Positions 33,693 to 42,979 of a stretch of 64,000 nucleotides of DNA are shown here, piece by piece. Positions within the stretch are counted from its first letter, which is position 1; each line of letters starts with the position of its first letter. Where the stretch lies: the NCBI RefSeq assembly GCF_042944905.1, contig NZ_CP168496.1, positions 2,170,001 through 2,234,000 of the forward strand, written 5' to 3'. Both the position numbers and the translations under genes were made by a program. The notes beneath the pieces are model-generated. The model was given only the letters and a program-made list of their open reading frames with translations, ran no database searches and was not told the origin of the DNA. The stretch is from Psychrobacillus sp042944905 (lineage in GTDB: Bacteria > Bacillota > Bacilli > Bacillales_A > Planococcaceae).

Positions 33693-34811
33693 CTATATGA
33701 ATTGAAATGGTTCTGTGGAAAGTTTAGACGGGATAAATGTACAAGCAAGTTTCTTTTCAATACAAGCCGCGTTCATATAATCTGTAACGCCATCTTTCAT
33801 AATTTGTTCCATATGATGACCAGGATCAATCACTGCCAGATCCATTGCTTCGGCATCTTGTGCCACATGAAAGTACATGTCCCCTGTAATAAACACATCT
33901 GCCCCTGCTCTTTTTGCTGTTTGAATGTATTTATTTCCATCCCCTCCAAGTACTGCAACCTTTTGAACAAGTTTATCCAACTCTCCAACTACACGCACAA
34001 ATGGGACGTGCAACTGCTTTTTCACTGTTTGTGCATATTCGGATAATCTTACCGGAGTTGGAAGCGTCCCTATCCTTCCAAGCCCTTTTTCGTTTATTTC
34101 TGTTTCTAGTATAAATAAATCATATGCAGGCTCTTCATACGGATGTACCGTAAGCAAAGCTCTTAGAATACGATTTTTAATAGAAGCAGGGAATACTACT
34201 TCCACTTTATCTTCTGCTACAATGGCAAGCTCATTCGCTTTACCGATATAAGGATCAGCACTCAAAGAAGGTTTAAATCGTCCTTCCCCATCTGAAGTGA
34301 AGCTGCAATTACCATAATCGCCAATTTGACCTGCTCCCACATTTCCCAAAGCAATTCTAACTTGTTCCGTCGATTCTTTTGGAGTGAACACTGCTAGTTT
34401 CATTAACTTTTCAGCAGTTGTTTGCTCTAATATTTTCACATTTTCAAGTTGCAATGCGTTTGCTAATAAGTCATTTACTCCACCAGTCGCAATATCGAGA
34501 TTCGTATGCGCTGCATATACCGCAATATCATGCTTGATTAATTGCTCGATTAAGCTTCCTTGTGGTAAATCCGTTCGCATATGTTTCATTCCACGAAATA
34601 TGGGAGGATGATGCGCAATGATTAACTCGCATTGTTGCTCTATCGCTTCCTTTACTACTTTTGAATTCACATCGAGTGTAACAAGCACTTTAGAAACTGA
34701 CTTGTTCAGCGTACCTATTTGTAGTCCGATGGAATCTCCTTCTACAGCAAGTGATTTAGGTGCCCATTGTTCAAATAGGGAGATGATCTGTTGACCATTT
34801 GTTTGCTTCAT
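33693..34811 (-). CDS. yqfO: Nif3-like dinuclear metal protein (YqfO)
   Basis: A 372-residue protein of the Nif3/GTP cyclohydrolase I type 2-like family. The metal ligands are in ELIIAHHPPIF (His64/65 area), YAAHTNLDIATGG, and the C-terminal FITGDMYFHVAQDAE and DPGHHMEQ. The middle (about 130-240) is the YqfO-specific PII-like (CutA-like) insertion. The cellular role is not firmly known. It is translated 3 bp after trmK, so the two are an operon. Confidence 0.92.
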   Translation of the reverse strand: MKQTNGQQIISLFEQWAPKSLAVEGDSIGLQIGTLNKSVSKVLVTLDVNSKVVKEAIEQQCELIIAHHPPIFRGMKHMRTDLPQGSLIEQLIKHDIAVYAAHTNLDIATGGVNDLLANALQLENVKILEQTTAEKLMKLAVFTPKESTEQVRIALGNVGAGQIGDYGNCSFTSDGEGRFKPSLSADPYIGKANELAIVAEDKVEVVFPASIKNRILRALLTVHPYEEPAYDLFILETEINEKGLGRIGTLPTPVRLSEYAQTVKKQLHVPFVRVVGELDKLVQKVAVLGGDGNKYIQTAKRAGADVFITGDMYFHVAQDAEAMDLAVIDPGHHMEQIMKDGVTDYMNAACIEKKLACTFIPSKLSTEPFQFI

Positions 34812-34814
34812 TTT

Positions 34815-35507
34815 TTACAATGACTCCTTCACTAGAGCGATTTTTCTTTCGAGTTCTTCTTTCTTTTGTTGTACTTCCGTTGATTGCGCTATTTTGTTTA
34901 ATTGGTCGACGATTCGTTGCCATTCGTTTAGTTCATTCGTCCATTTCTTTTTATAAACAGTTGATTTTTCTTTCATTAAAATAGGACCAACTAATAGTTC
35001 TTGCTCTGTTAGCTGCATTTGACCTTTTTTAAGGGCGACAATTTCGTAAATTTTATCATTTTCTTCTAATATGGTTTCGTTCACGATTTTCCAATTTTCT
35101 TTTATTGCCCATTCGCGAATTGCTTTTGCATAAATATTTGGCTGCAATATTAAGTTTTCCACAGATGTAAGTTTATCTTTTCCAGCTTCTAAAATGGAAG
35201 CTATAAGTGGACCACCCATTCCAGCAATCGTAATCGTTTGTACATTATCTGCTTCTTGTATAACTTCTAAGCCATTTCCAAAACGTACATCTATTTGTTT
35301 TTCGAACCCTTCACTTTTCACATGTTTTTGGGCAGATTCAAAAGGTCCTTTTACCACTTCTCCAGCAATTGCTTTAGTTATTTTCCCTGTGTGAACTAAA
35401 TAACATGGTAAATAAGCATGATCACTTCCAATATCCGCGAGTATCGTATTTTCTTCTACAAAAGAAGCTACCCTTTTTAAACGTTCTGACAATTTTTTTG
35501 CATTCAA
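34815..35507 (-). CDS. trmK: tRNA (adenine(22)-N1)-methyltransferase TrmK
   Basis: A 230-residue SAM-dependent enzyme that makes m1A22 in tRNA. The Rossmann SAM motif is ILADIGSDHAYLPCYLV, followed by AIAGEVVKGPFESA and the catalytic-site ITIAGMGGPL. A coiled-coil C-terminal part (about 165-225) is typical. I place the start at TTG 35507, since B. subtilis TrmK begins with the matching MN..KLSxRL segment and GATGAGGTG is correctly spaced; an ATG at 35528 would lie before that site. Confidence 0.92.
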   Translation of the reverse strand: MNAKKLSERLKRVASFVEENTILADIGSDHAYLPCYLVHTGKITKAIAGEVVKGPFESAQKHVKSEGFEKQIDVRFGNGLEVIQEADNVQTITIAGMGGPLIASILEAGKDKLTSVENLILQPNIYAKAIREWAIKENWKIVNETILEENDKIYEIVALKKGQMQLTEQELLVGPILMKEKSTVYKKKWTNELNEWQRIVDQLNKIAQSTEVQQKKEELERKIALVKESL

Positions 35508-35542
35508 TATAAACACCTCATCATCCATTATAGCAAAAATAA

Positions 35543-35583
35543 AAAAAGACCTCGATTCTTTTATAAGAATCGAAGGTCTTTTT
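35543..35583 (-). terminator. Terminator of cccA
   Basis: AAAAAGACCTCGATTCTT (35543-35560) pairs with AAGAATCGAAGGTCTTTTT (35565-35583) with one bulge. It lies just after the cccA stop (35591) and upstream of trmK. Confidence 0.82.
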
Positions 35584-35590
35584 ATAATTA

Positions 35591-35965
35591 TTATTTTTCA
35601 CCTAAAGATTTAACCCATGCAGCCATAGCATCGATGTTTTCAGCAGGAACTAATCCAGCTGGCATTCCACCTCTACCATTAGTTAATACACCTTTAATAT
35701 CATCTTCAGATAATTTAGTTGCAACTAGCGAAGGTGCATTACCTTGTCCTTCAAAATTACCACCGTGACACATGATACATTTCCCTTGTGCAAATGTAGC
35801 AGGATCGAATTCATCCGTAGTGGCAACTTCCTCACCATTTTCAGCCGCTTCTTTATCAGCTGCTATTTCTCCTTTGTTATTCACACCTTCAATAGATAAG
35901 AAGAAAATTAGACCGATACCAAATGCCATAATTAAGATAAATGGAATTATTGGATTCTTTTTCAT
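35591..35965 (-). CDS. cccA: Membrane-anchored cytochrome c550
   Basis: A 124-residue protein. An N-terminal helix (about 6-24) anchors it, an acidic linker (KEAAENGEEVATTDEFD) follows, and then comes a small class I cytochrome c domain with heme motif CIMCH and Met ligand in GRGGMPAGL. It carries electrons between respiratory complexes on the outer membrane face. The start is ATG 35965 after AAAGGGAGGG. Confidence 0.94.
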   Translation of the reverse strand: MKKNPIIPFILIMAFGIGLIFFLSIEGVNNKGEIAADKEAAENGEEVATTDEFDPATFAQGKCIMCHGGNFEGQGNAPSLVATKLSEDDIKGVLTNGRGGMPAGLVPAENIDAMAAWVKSLGEK

Positions 35966-36102
35966 AGATAACCCTCCCTTTTGATACATCATTCATTCTA
36001 ACATAGAATTAGTCAACACTAATATTGTACTGCATTCTAGTGAAAACGAAAAGTCCTAAAGAAAGGTTTTCTTACATTGTGACAATTTAGACATAAATTC
36101 GC

Positions 36103-37242
36103 TTAACATCCAATATGTCTTGCAATAACCATCCGTTGTACTTCGGAAGTGCCTTCACCTATTTCTAAAAGCTTTGCATCCCTCATAAAACGTTCTACTT
36201 CATATTCTTTCATATAACCGTAACCACCATGAATTTGAACCGCTTGGTCCGCAACTTCCATGGCAATTTCCGATGCATATAATTTACACATTGAAGCCTC
36301 TTTACCGAATGCACGTCCTTGATCCTTCAACCAAGCAGCTTTATGCACCATGTTTCGAGCTAATTCGATTTTCATTGCCATATCAGCTAATTTAAATTGA
36401 GTTATTTGAAACTCGGATAGAGATTTACCAAACTGTTTTCTCTCTTTCGAATAACGTAGTGCACGGTCAAAAGCAGCTTGCGCTATACCAACTGCCATCG
36501 CACCAATACCAATTCGGCCTCCATCAAGGGTTACTAAGAATTGTTTAAAACCATTTCCTCGCTTACCAAGTAAGTTTTCCTGAGAAACTCGAACGTTTTC
36601 AAGTACTAATTCAGTGGTGTTTGAAGCGTTTAATCCCATTTTCTCGTAATTATCAATTACTGTAAAACCTTCTGCATCAGTTGGTACAATAATCGCAGAG
36701 ATCTGTTTCTGTCCATCTTTCACATCTGTGATTGCAGTTAACGCCAAATGTTTTGCATAGCTGGCATTTGTTATAAATGCTTTATTTCCATTTATTAAAA
36801 AGTCATCGCCATCTTCTTTTGCAGTAGTTTGTGTTCCTCCTGCATCGGATCCTGCGTTAGGTTCTGTTAGTCCAAATGCTCCAAACGATTCACCAGTACA
36901 TATTGGAACTAAATATTTTTGTTTTTGCTCTTCTGTTCCAAATAAATTAAGTGGTGCTCCACCAAGTGAAATATGCGCAGAGTAAGTAATACCAGTCGAT
37001 GCACATGCACGACTTAACTCCTCCGTCACAATTGCGAAACTGATAGTGTCAGCTCCTGCTCCACCATATTCCTCTGCAAACAGTAAGCCCATCATCCCCA
37101 TGTCAGCTAACTGTTTGAAGATTTCTTTTGGAAACGCTTTTGTTTTGTCGCGCTCAATTGCACCAGGAGCTACAACCTCATCCGCAAATTCACGAATCAT
37201 TTTACGAATCATTTGCTGTTCTTGTGTTAAATCAAAATTCAT
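36103..37242 (-). CDS. Acyl-CoA dehydrogenase (short/branched-chain or butyryl-CoA type)
   Basis: A 379-residue flavoprotein of normal length for the family. ACAD motifs are GAFGLTEPNAGSDAGGT (FAD/substrate), YAKHLALTAITD, and QVMIHGGYGYMKEYEVERFMRDAKLLEIGEGTSEVQ written in parts here as QIHGGYGYMKEY and EIGEGTSEVQ; the Glu of EGTSE is the likely catalytic base. It oxidises short acyl-CoAs and passes electrons to ETF. I use ATG 37242 at 9 bp from AAAGGGG. It stands alone between cccA and rpoD, which is not its usual context. Confidence 0.9.
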   Translation of the reverse strand: MNFDLTQEQQMIRKMIREFADEVVAPGAIERDKTKAFPKEIFKQLADMGMMGLLFAEEYGGAGADTISFAIVTEELSRACASTGITYSAHISLGGAPLNLFGTEEQKQKYLVPICTGESFGAFGLTEPNAGSDAGGTQTTAKEDGDDFLINGNKAFITNASYAKHLALTAITDVKDGQKQISAIIVPTDAEGFTVIDNYEKMGLNASNTTELVLENVRVSQENLLGKRGNGFKQFLVTLDGGRIGIGAMAVGIAQAAFDRALRYSKERKQFGKSLSEFQITQFKLADMAMKIELARNMVHKAAWLKDQGRAFGKEASMCKLYASEIAMEVADQAVQIHGGYGYMKEYEVERFMRDAKLLEIGEGTSEVQRMVIARHIGC

Positions 37243-37357
37243 TTCTTCCATCCCCTTTATTAAAAAAACGCTTACATTCTTATTATACTAAAAAGTAAGT
37301 AAAATCACAGTTATAAATATAACATATGGCATTAATAATAATGGAAGAATAATAGCT

Positions 37358-37921
37358 CTATAGATAAAAATAAAACAAATAAAATACGGTAAACGTAATA
37401 CCAACGATGCCAGAAATACTAAAATAAACTAACTTTTGGAGTAAACCAGAAATTAGCCAAATAGAACAGTTTCCTATGATTAAGCAAATTAATACCGATG
37501 GATAATTCATAAAATAAACTTCCCAAACTTTAAAAGAAACTGCTAACAATAAAAGAGCTGAACACACCATTAATAAAGGTGCGAAAATTGATTTATTTTT
37601 TACTAATTTAATAGCTATGTATAAAAATACGATAATTGTTATTCCTGAAACTATAATTGGAAGGAATACAATAGTAGTCATAAATAGGAGTGATGCCAAC
37701 AAAATGGATGTAATTACTCCAAGTATCGTAAATAAGATGGTATTGCTTTTTCTATCTTTCGCTAAAAGCGCTTTTGATGAATTTTCTTTCTCTTCCATTC
37801 CTGTATTTTCACCTTGTGCGTATAAGGCTATTAGGAAATCACAGTAGTGTTCGGGTAGCAGCTTGTTTTTCTTCCAAAAAGCTATTTCATTTAGTATTAT
37901 TTGCTTACGCTGAAGTGACAT
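37358..37921 (-). CDS. Uncharacterised membrane protein next to rpoD
   Basis: A 187-residue protein. The soluble N-terminus MSLQRKQIILNEIAFWKKNKLLPEHYCDFLIALYAQG is followed by a polar linker and about five hydrophobic helices (about 60-80, 82-104, 112-127, 135-155, 162-185). The N-terminal part resembles the DUF2157-like sequence of Bacillales membrane proteins. I do not recognise a function. The RBS GAGGATGAG is good, and the gene stands alone. Confidence 0.7.
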   Translation of the reverse strand: MSLQRKQIILNEIAFWKKNKLLPEHYCDFLIALYAQGENTGMEEKENSSKALLAKDRKSNTILFTILGVITSILLASLLFMTTIVFLPIIVSGITIIVFLYIAIKLVKNKSIFAPLLMVCSALLLLAVSFKVWEVYFMNYPSVLICLIIGNCSIWLISGLLQKLVYFSISGIVGITFTVFYLFYFYL

Positions 37922-37982
37922 TACTCATCCTCATTTCATGTTGCAATTGTCAATAGTATAACATTTTGTAGTAATAGAAAAA

Positions 37983-38007
37983 AGACATCCTTCCATCAAG
38001 GATGTCT
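37983..38007 (-). terminator. Terminator-like hairpin at one edge of the repeat region
   Basis: AGACATCCTT (37983-37992) and AAGGATGTCT (37998-38007) with a 5-nt loop; six Ts follow on the minus strand. No gene ends here, since rpoD has its own terminator at 38281-38247. Confidence 0.65.
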
Positions 38008-38009
38008 CA

Positions 38010-38237
38010 GGTTGAAAACAAAAGGTTTCGTGAATATAAAAACATTGAAAAAGGCAACACTCCTGCTGGAATACCGTTAGTCCAAGACCCCTTAGATAAG
38101 TGAGGAGGCAAATGCAATACCCACGGAGAGAGAGCCATATCAACGATTTTCTTATTTATTGGACCTAAAGCTCAAGCAATGGAGGAGGCTACTCGGAAAG
38201 CGAGTGTCTTTGTCCAGACTCGTTTTATCTTACTTTC
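38010..38237. repeat. Dispersed intergenic repeat region, copy 2
   Basis: No open gene is seen in 37922-38315. 38194-38237 (CGGAAAGCGAGTGTCTTT and on) matches 26695-26740 in reverse. The wider stretch, with ACTCCTGCTGGAAT, AAGACCCCTTAGAT, GAGGAGGC and CCCACGGAGA in that order, looks like a diverged copy of a well-known Bacillaceae intergenic repeat that has ACTCCTGCGGGAA-type and GAGGAGGC-type blocks. Confidence 0.55.
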
Positions 38238-38238
38238 A

Positions 38239-38281
38239 AAAAAAGACTGTAGGAAAACTCAATTTTAGAGTTTTCCTACAG
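38239..38281 (-). terminator. Terminator of rpoD
   Basis: CTGTAGGAAAACTC (38247-38260) and GAGTTTTCCTACAG (38268-38281), a 14-bp perfect stem; TCTTTTTTTG follows on the minus strand. Confidence 0.9.
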
Positions 38282-38315
38282 CCTGAGAAATCCTTCATAT
38301 AAGGATGACTTATCA

Positions 38316-39440
38316 TTATTCTAAGAAGTCTTTTAAACGTTTGCTTCTAGAAGGATGGCGAAGTTTTCGAAGTGCCTTCGCTTCGATTTGACGAATACGT
38401 TCACGGGTTACGCCGAACACTTTCCCGACTTCTTCCAATGTTCTTGTACGCCCATCATCTAAACCAAAACGTAAACGTAATACATTTTCTTCACGGTCTG
38501 TTAAGGTATCCAAAACGTCTTCTAATTGCTCTTTTAAAAGTTCATAAGCAGCATGGTCGGATGGAGATTGTGCATCTGCATCTTCGATAAAATCACCTAA
38601 ATGCGAATCATCCTCTTCTCCGATTGGTGTTTCCAAAGAAACTGGCTCTTGTGCAATTTTTAAAATCTCACGAACCTTTTCCTGCGGCAAGTCCATCTCT
38701 TCTCCTATTTCCTCAGGAGATGGTTCTCGGCCTAAATCTTGAAGCAATTGACGTTGAACTCTTATTAACTTATTGATTGTTTCGACCATATGCACCGGAA
38801 TACGGATTGTTCTCGCTTGATCCGCTATCGCACGCGTAATCGCTTGTCTAATCCACCAAGTCGCGTACGTACTGAATTTGAACCCTTTACGATGGTCAAA
38901 CTTTTCAACAGCTTTAATAAGCCCCATATTTCCTTCTTGAATTAAATCTAAAAACAACATACCGCGTCCTACATAACGCTTCGCAATACTCACTACTAAT
39001 CGAAGGTTTGCTTCCGCTAGACGTTTTCTAGCTTCTTCATCTCCTTTTTCAATTCGTTCAGCTAGTGCGATTTCTTCCGATGCTTTTAATAAGTCAACCC
39101 GACCAATTTCTTTTAAGTACATACGAACTGGATCGTTTATTTTAACACCTGGTGGTACACTTAAATCATTTAAATCAAAAGTTTCTTCTTTCCCTTTCAT
39201 TAAACGATCTAAATCCTCTTCATCCCCATCTTTTCGGCTCAGTTCAATTTCTTTACCTTCCAAATGATCAATGAACTCTTCTATCTGATCAGACTCTAAC
39301 TCAAAATGAGCAAGTTTTTCGGCTATATCATGGTAAGTTAACTCACCATTTTTTTTCCCTAGTTCAATCAATTGTTTTTTTGCTTCTTCTAATGATACTT
39401 CGATTTCAGTTTCTTTTGTACGTTCGGACTTGTCCGCCAT
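38316..39440 (-). CDS. rpoD: Primary sigma factor SigA (RpoD)
   Basis: A 374-residue housekeeping sigma factor. Regions are visible in order: 1.1 (about 12-70), 1.2 (DPVRMYLKEIGRVDLL), 2.1-2.4 (AKRYVGRGMLFLDLIQEGNMG, KFSTYATWWIRQAITRAI), 3, and 4.2 (VFGVTRERIRQIEAKALRKL). It directs RNA polymerase to TTGACA/TATAAT promoters of the kind seen across this window. The start ATG 39440 follows AAAGGAGGAATT. It is 25 bp after dnaG, in the dnaG-rpoD operon. Confidence 0.98.
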   Translation of the reverse strand: MADKSERTKETEIEVSLEEAKKQLIELGKKNGELTYHDIAEKLAHFELESDQIEEFIDHLEGKEIELSRKDGDEEDLDRLMKGKEETFDLNDLSVPPGVKINDPVRMYLKEIGRVDLLKASEEIALAERIEKGDEEARKRLAEANLRLVVSIAKRYVGRGMLFLDLIQEGNMGLIKAVEKFDHRKGFKFSTYATWWIRQAITRAIADQARTIRIPVHMVETINKLIRVQRQLLQDLGREPSPEEIGEEMDLPQEKVREILKIAQEPVSLETPIGEEDDSHLGDFIEDADAQSPSDHAAYELLKEQLEDVLDTLTDREENVLRLRFGLDDGRTRTLEEVGKVFGVTRERIRQIEAKALRKLRHPSRSKRLKDFLE

Positions 39441-39465
39441 AAGAATTCCTCCTTTTGATACCGGA

Positions 39466-41298
39466 TTATTTCTCAAAAGTTGCTAAAGATTTTTTTAACT
39501 GTATCGCCTCTTGAGCAAGCTGTAGAGCCTTTACCATATCAGTCATTTTCTCCGCTTCTTTTGCTTCGTGTAATTTTTGTTCAATTTGCTGTTCTACCCG
39601 GTATTTTCTAATATGGCGCAAACAGTCCATGACTTCCTCTGTTTCATGATCTGGATCACGTTCTGAGAGCGCTGCTTCCATAACTATTTTCTTCAGTTCT
39701 ATATCATTGATTACTTCTAAGAAGCGTTGGAAATCTCCATCTGGATATTCTTCATAAAAACCCATTAGTCTTACATAAGCAGCTTCATAAGCATCTCTTA
39801 TAAAAAATTGTTCACCAGAAATATTTCTAGCAATATCAATTACTTGAGGATTGTGGAGCATATGGGAAAGTAAAATCCTTTCTGCTCTTTCATCCGCTGT
39901 TAAAGTTCGTTTCTTTTTTTTCAATTCTGTATTTATTTGAAGAGGAGCTATAGATTGGTTTTTCGATTGCTTTGCTTTTTTTCCTTGAAGTTTCCTTAAA
40001 TGCTGATAGATTGCTTCCTCTGAAACATTCGTTTCCTGCGAAATTTGTCGAATATATAAATCGCGCTCTACGGAAGAGTTTCTTTCACTCAGTATTTCCA
40101 ATATTTCTTGAATATACTGCAAAGTATCATTTTCATTATTAAAGTTCTTGTCTCTTTTTAAAACAATCATCATAAAAGATAGATAGGAATGCGGTTTTTC
40201 AATAATTTTCGTTCGAAATGCCTCTTCACCAAAATTCTTTATATAATCATCTGGATCCATAGCATCTGGAATAATAGCTATCTCCGTTTGAATATTTTGA
40301 GCTTGGAGAGACGTTGAGGCTCTTTTAGCCGCTTCCATACCAGCCTTATCCCCGTCATAACAAAGCGTAACATTGGATGTTAATCTGTTTAGTTTTGTTA
40401 TATGTTGAGACGTCAATGCTGTACCCATTGTTGCAACACCATTAATTATACCCGCTTTTGCTGCCGCTATAACATCCAAAAAGCCTTCAAAAACGACTAC
40501 ATTGCGTTGCTTTCTAATATCAGGTCGAGCTTTATCTAAGTTATAAAGTACTTGGCTTTTTTGAAAAATTGGCGACTCTGGACTATTTAAATATTTTGCC
40601 TCATTTTCGGATTTATTTATAATTCTCCCGGAAAATGCAATAACATGACCGCTTTCATCGAAAACAGGAAACATTATTCTCCCTCTAAAACGATCAAAAT
40701 ACTTCAATTCATTTTCTTTTCGGATAATGAGCCCAGTTTTCTCAATTTCTTTTAAATCCATACCTTTTCGCTCTAATAACGTTGTAAGTGCATCCCACTT
40801 TTGTAGGGACCAGCCAATTTTGTACTTTTCAATGATTTCTTTTGAAAACCCTCTTTCCTCTAAGTAATTTAATGCATTTTCCCCTTCTTCTGTATGAAGC
40901 AGTAAGTGATGAAAGTATTCACTTGCAAATTCATGTGCTTTTTTCATAATGACTACTTCTTTAGAGATGGGTGTTATTACTTCTGAACTATTTGAGGAAC
41001 TTTCTTCTATCGTTAATCCTATACGATTTCCAAGTTTACTTACCGCATCGTGGAATGAAAGATTTTCGATATCCATTAAAAAGGTAATAACATTTCCTCC
41101 AGCACCACAACCAAAACAATGGAAAATTTGTTTTTCTTGCGTTACTGAAAAAGATGGTGTTTGTTCCCCATGGAAAGGGCATAAACCAAAATAATTTCTC
41201 CCTCTTTTCGTAAGTTGAACATATTCGCTAACTAAATCGACGATATCATTGTTATTTCTAACTTGTTCGATAAGTTCTTCTTCTATACGATTCGTCAT
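39466..41298 (-). CDS. dnaG: DNA primase
   Basis: A 610-residue primase. The N-terminal CHC2-type zinc finger is CPFHGEQTPSFSV...FHCFGCGAGG, and the TOPRIM core has VVFEGFLDVIAA and LCYDGDKAGMEAA (metal-binding acidic residues). The C-terminal domain binds DnaB helicase. It makes the RNA primers for replication. The start ATG 41298 follows AAAGATGGTGA; the upstream in-frame extension to 41436 is AT-rich and has no support. Confidence 0.97.
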   Translation of the reverse strand: MTNRIEEELIEQVRNNNDIVDLVSEYVQLTKRGRNYFGLCPFHGEQTPSFSVTQEKQIFHCFGCGAGGNVITFLMDIENLSFHDAVSKLGNRIGLTIEESSSNSSEVITPISKEVVIMKKAHEFASEYFHHLLLHTEEGENALNYLEERGFSKEIIEKYKIGWSLQKWDALTTLLERKGMDLKEIEKTGLIIRKENELKYFDRFRGRIMFPVFDESGHVIAFSGRIINKSENEAKYLNSPESPIFQKSQVLYNLDKARPDIRKQRNVVVFEGFLDVIAAAKAGIINGVATMGTALTSQHITKLNRLTSNVTLCYDGDKAGMEAAKRASTSLQAQNIQTEIAIIPDAMDPDDYIKNFGEEAFRTKIIEKPHSYLSFMMIVLKRDKNFNNENDTLQYIQEILEILSERNSSVERDLYIRQISQETNVSEEAIYQHLRKLQGKKAKQSKNQSIAPLQINTELKKKKRTLTADERAERILLSHMLHNPQVIDIARNISGEQFFIRDAYEAAYVRLMGFYEEYPDGDFQRFLEVINDIELKKIVMEAALSERDPDHETEEVMDCLRHIRKYRVEQQIEQKLHEAKEAEKMTDMVKALQLAQEAIQLKKSLATFEK

Positions 41299-41475
41299 TA
41301 TTTCACCATCTTTACTTGCTATTTGATTTAATTCGAGAGAATTAATAAAATTCCTGCAAGAATCGACAAAATAATTCATAAAAAAAGTTTCATAGATAAA
41401 ATATTCTTTTTTCCACAAATAATAATTATAAATCATTTCATTTTATTAATCTATTACTTTATTCGATAGACAATA

Positions 41476-41507
41476 CAAAAAAACCTTTTCACAATTGTGA
41501 ATCGGCT
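41476..41507 (-). terminator. Terminator of ppsR
   Basis: The palindrome TTCACAATTGTGAA (41488-41501) with flanking CC/GG forms a stem, and seven Ts (41483-41477) follow on the minus strand, just after the ppsR stop at 41517. Confidence 0.7.
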
Positions 41508-41516
41508 CTTTTTCTT

Positions 41517-42329
41517 TTAATTATTTTTAAAGATATGATTAATAACTTCATTCGCCGTCTCTTCTACAGCTCTATTTGTCACATCAATTACTCGACAACC
41601 GATTCTTTGAACAACTTTATCAAAGTGTTTTATTTCATCATTTATCCGTTCTATCTTAGCATAACTAGCATCATCATTTAAACCAATTGCTATTAATCTT
41701 TCTTTTCGAATAAAATTGAGCTTTTCCGGTGTAATAACAAGACCAAAGCATTTTGCTGGATCAATTTGAAAAAGTTCTTCCGGCGGCTCTACTTCTGGAA
41801 CAAGTGGCACATTTGCAACTTTATATCTTTTGTTCGCTAAATATTGGGATAATGGTGTCTTGGATGTTCTAGAAACGCCAATTAAAACAATATCAGCCTG
41901 TAGCAATCCCCTTGGATCTCTCCCATCATCGTACTTTACCGCAAATTCTATGGCTTCTATTTTTTTGAAATAGTCTTCATCCAATTTACGCACTAATCCA
42001 GGTTCTTCAAATGGTTTTTCTCCCAAACTGTTCTCCAATAAGTTAAGTACAGGACCGATTAAATCTACGGATTCTAAGTGATATTGTTTACAGCACTCTA
42101 TCAGTGCATCCCTCATATTTGTTTGAACAAGTGTATACAAAATAATAGCATTTTGTTCTTTCGCAAGTTCCGTAATTTCTTTTATATGATCTAACGAATC
42201 AATATGTGTAAATCTTTTCAATTTTGTATTCTGAAGACCAGGTCTAAATTGACTTATTGCCGCTTTTGCCACTAATTCCCCAGTTTCTCCAATCGAATCT
42301 GAGACGATAAATAGGTTAAGCATTTTCAT
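41517..42329 (-). CDS. ppsR: Pyruvate, phosphate dikinase regulatory protein (kinase/pyrophosphorylase, YqfL-like)
   Basis: A 270-residue DUF299 protein with the N-terminal VSDSIGETGELVAKAA and the P-loop-like GVSRTSKTPLSQYLA. These enzymes phosphorylate a threonine in PPDK or PEP synthase using ADP and also remove it, switching the target off and on. The start ATG 42329 follows GAGGGGGAAAACT; the longer GTG reading to 42344 would include that site. It is 11 bp downstream of ccpN, the repressor of gluconeogenesis, so both genes act on PEP and pyruvate control. Confidence 0.93.
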   Translation of the reverse strand: MKMLNLFIVSDSIGETGELVAKAAISQFRPGLQNTKLKRFTHIDSLDHIKEITELAKEQNAIILYTLVQTNMRDALIECCKQYHLESVDLIGPVLNLLENSLGEKPFEEPGLVRKLDEDYFKKIEAIEFAVKYDDGRDPRGLLQADIVLIGVSRTSKTPLSQYLANKRYKVANVPLVPEVEPPEELFQIDPAKCFGLVITPEKLNFIRKERLIAIGLNDDASYAKIERINDEIKHFDKVVQRIGCRVIDVTNRAVEETANEVINHIFKNN

Positions 42330-42340
42330 AGTTTTCCCCC

Positions 42341-42979
42341 TCACAAATCGTGGTCATCGGCTAATGATAGGAAAGCACGTGTTATATTCGTTTTCGTTAT
42401 TCTTCCAACTACCTCTAAACCATCTTTTCGTATCTTTACTACAGGTAATGAATCAATTTGTCGACTCATTAATTTATTTGCGACATCTATAATCGTATCT
42501 TCTTTCAAACAGTACGTGATATTTGGCATTCTAGTCATAATCATATGTACTGGAATTTTATTTAAATCTTGATTTCCAATACTCGTTCGTAGAAAATCTT
42601 TTCTCGAAAGCACTCCAGATAACAATGATGTTTTATCAACTACAAATAATGATCCTACATCTTCTAAAAACATGTGGCATATAGCATCATAAACAGTCAT
42701 GCTTTCCTCTACAACAACTGGTATAGACTGAAAGTTTTTTACACGCATTTGAGCAATATTATCTGAAATAGATTGACTTGTTTTCTTTCCGGAATAAAAA
42801 TAACCAACTCGCGGACGAGCATCTAGAAATCCAGCCATTGTTAAAATTGCAAGATCGGGTCTTAACGTAGACCGCGTTAAATGTAGTCGTTCTGCAATTT
42901 GTTCTCCTGTAATGGGGCCGTTTCCTTTTACAATGTCCAAAATCTCGTTTTGCCGTTTGTTGAGTTCGATCGGACTCAC
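42341..42979 (-). CDS. ccpN: Gluconeogenesis repressor CcpN
   Basis: A 212-residue protein with an N-terminal helix-turn-helix (LNKRQNEILDIVKGNGPITGEQIAERLHLTRSTLRPDLAIL, about 6-46) and two CBS domains (about 75-130 and 145-205) that sense ATP/ADP. CcpN represses gapB and pckA under glycolytic conditions. The start is unclear: GTG 42979 has GAGGCG directly against it with almost no spacing, and there is no better in-frame start. No terminator lies between it and ppsR. Confidence 0.93.
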   Translation of the reverse strand: MSPIELNKRQNEILDIVKGNGPITGEQIAERLHLTRSTLRPDLAILTMAGFLDARPRVGYFYSGKKTSQSISDNIAQMRVKNFQSIPVVVEESMTVYDAICHMFLEDVGSLFVVDKTSLLSGVLSRKDFLRTSIGNQDLNKIPVHMIMTRMPNITYCLKEDTIIDVANKLMSRQIDSLPVVKIRKDGLEVVGRITKTNITRAFLSLADDHDL

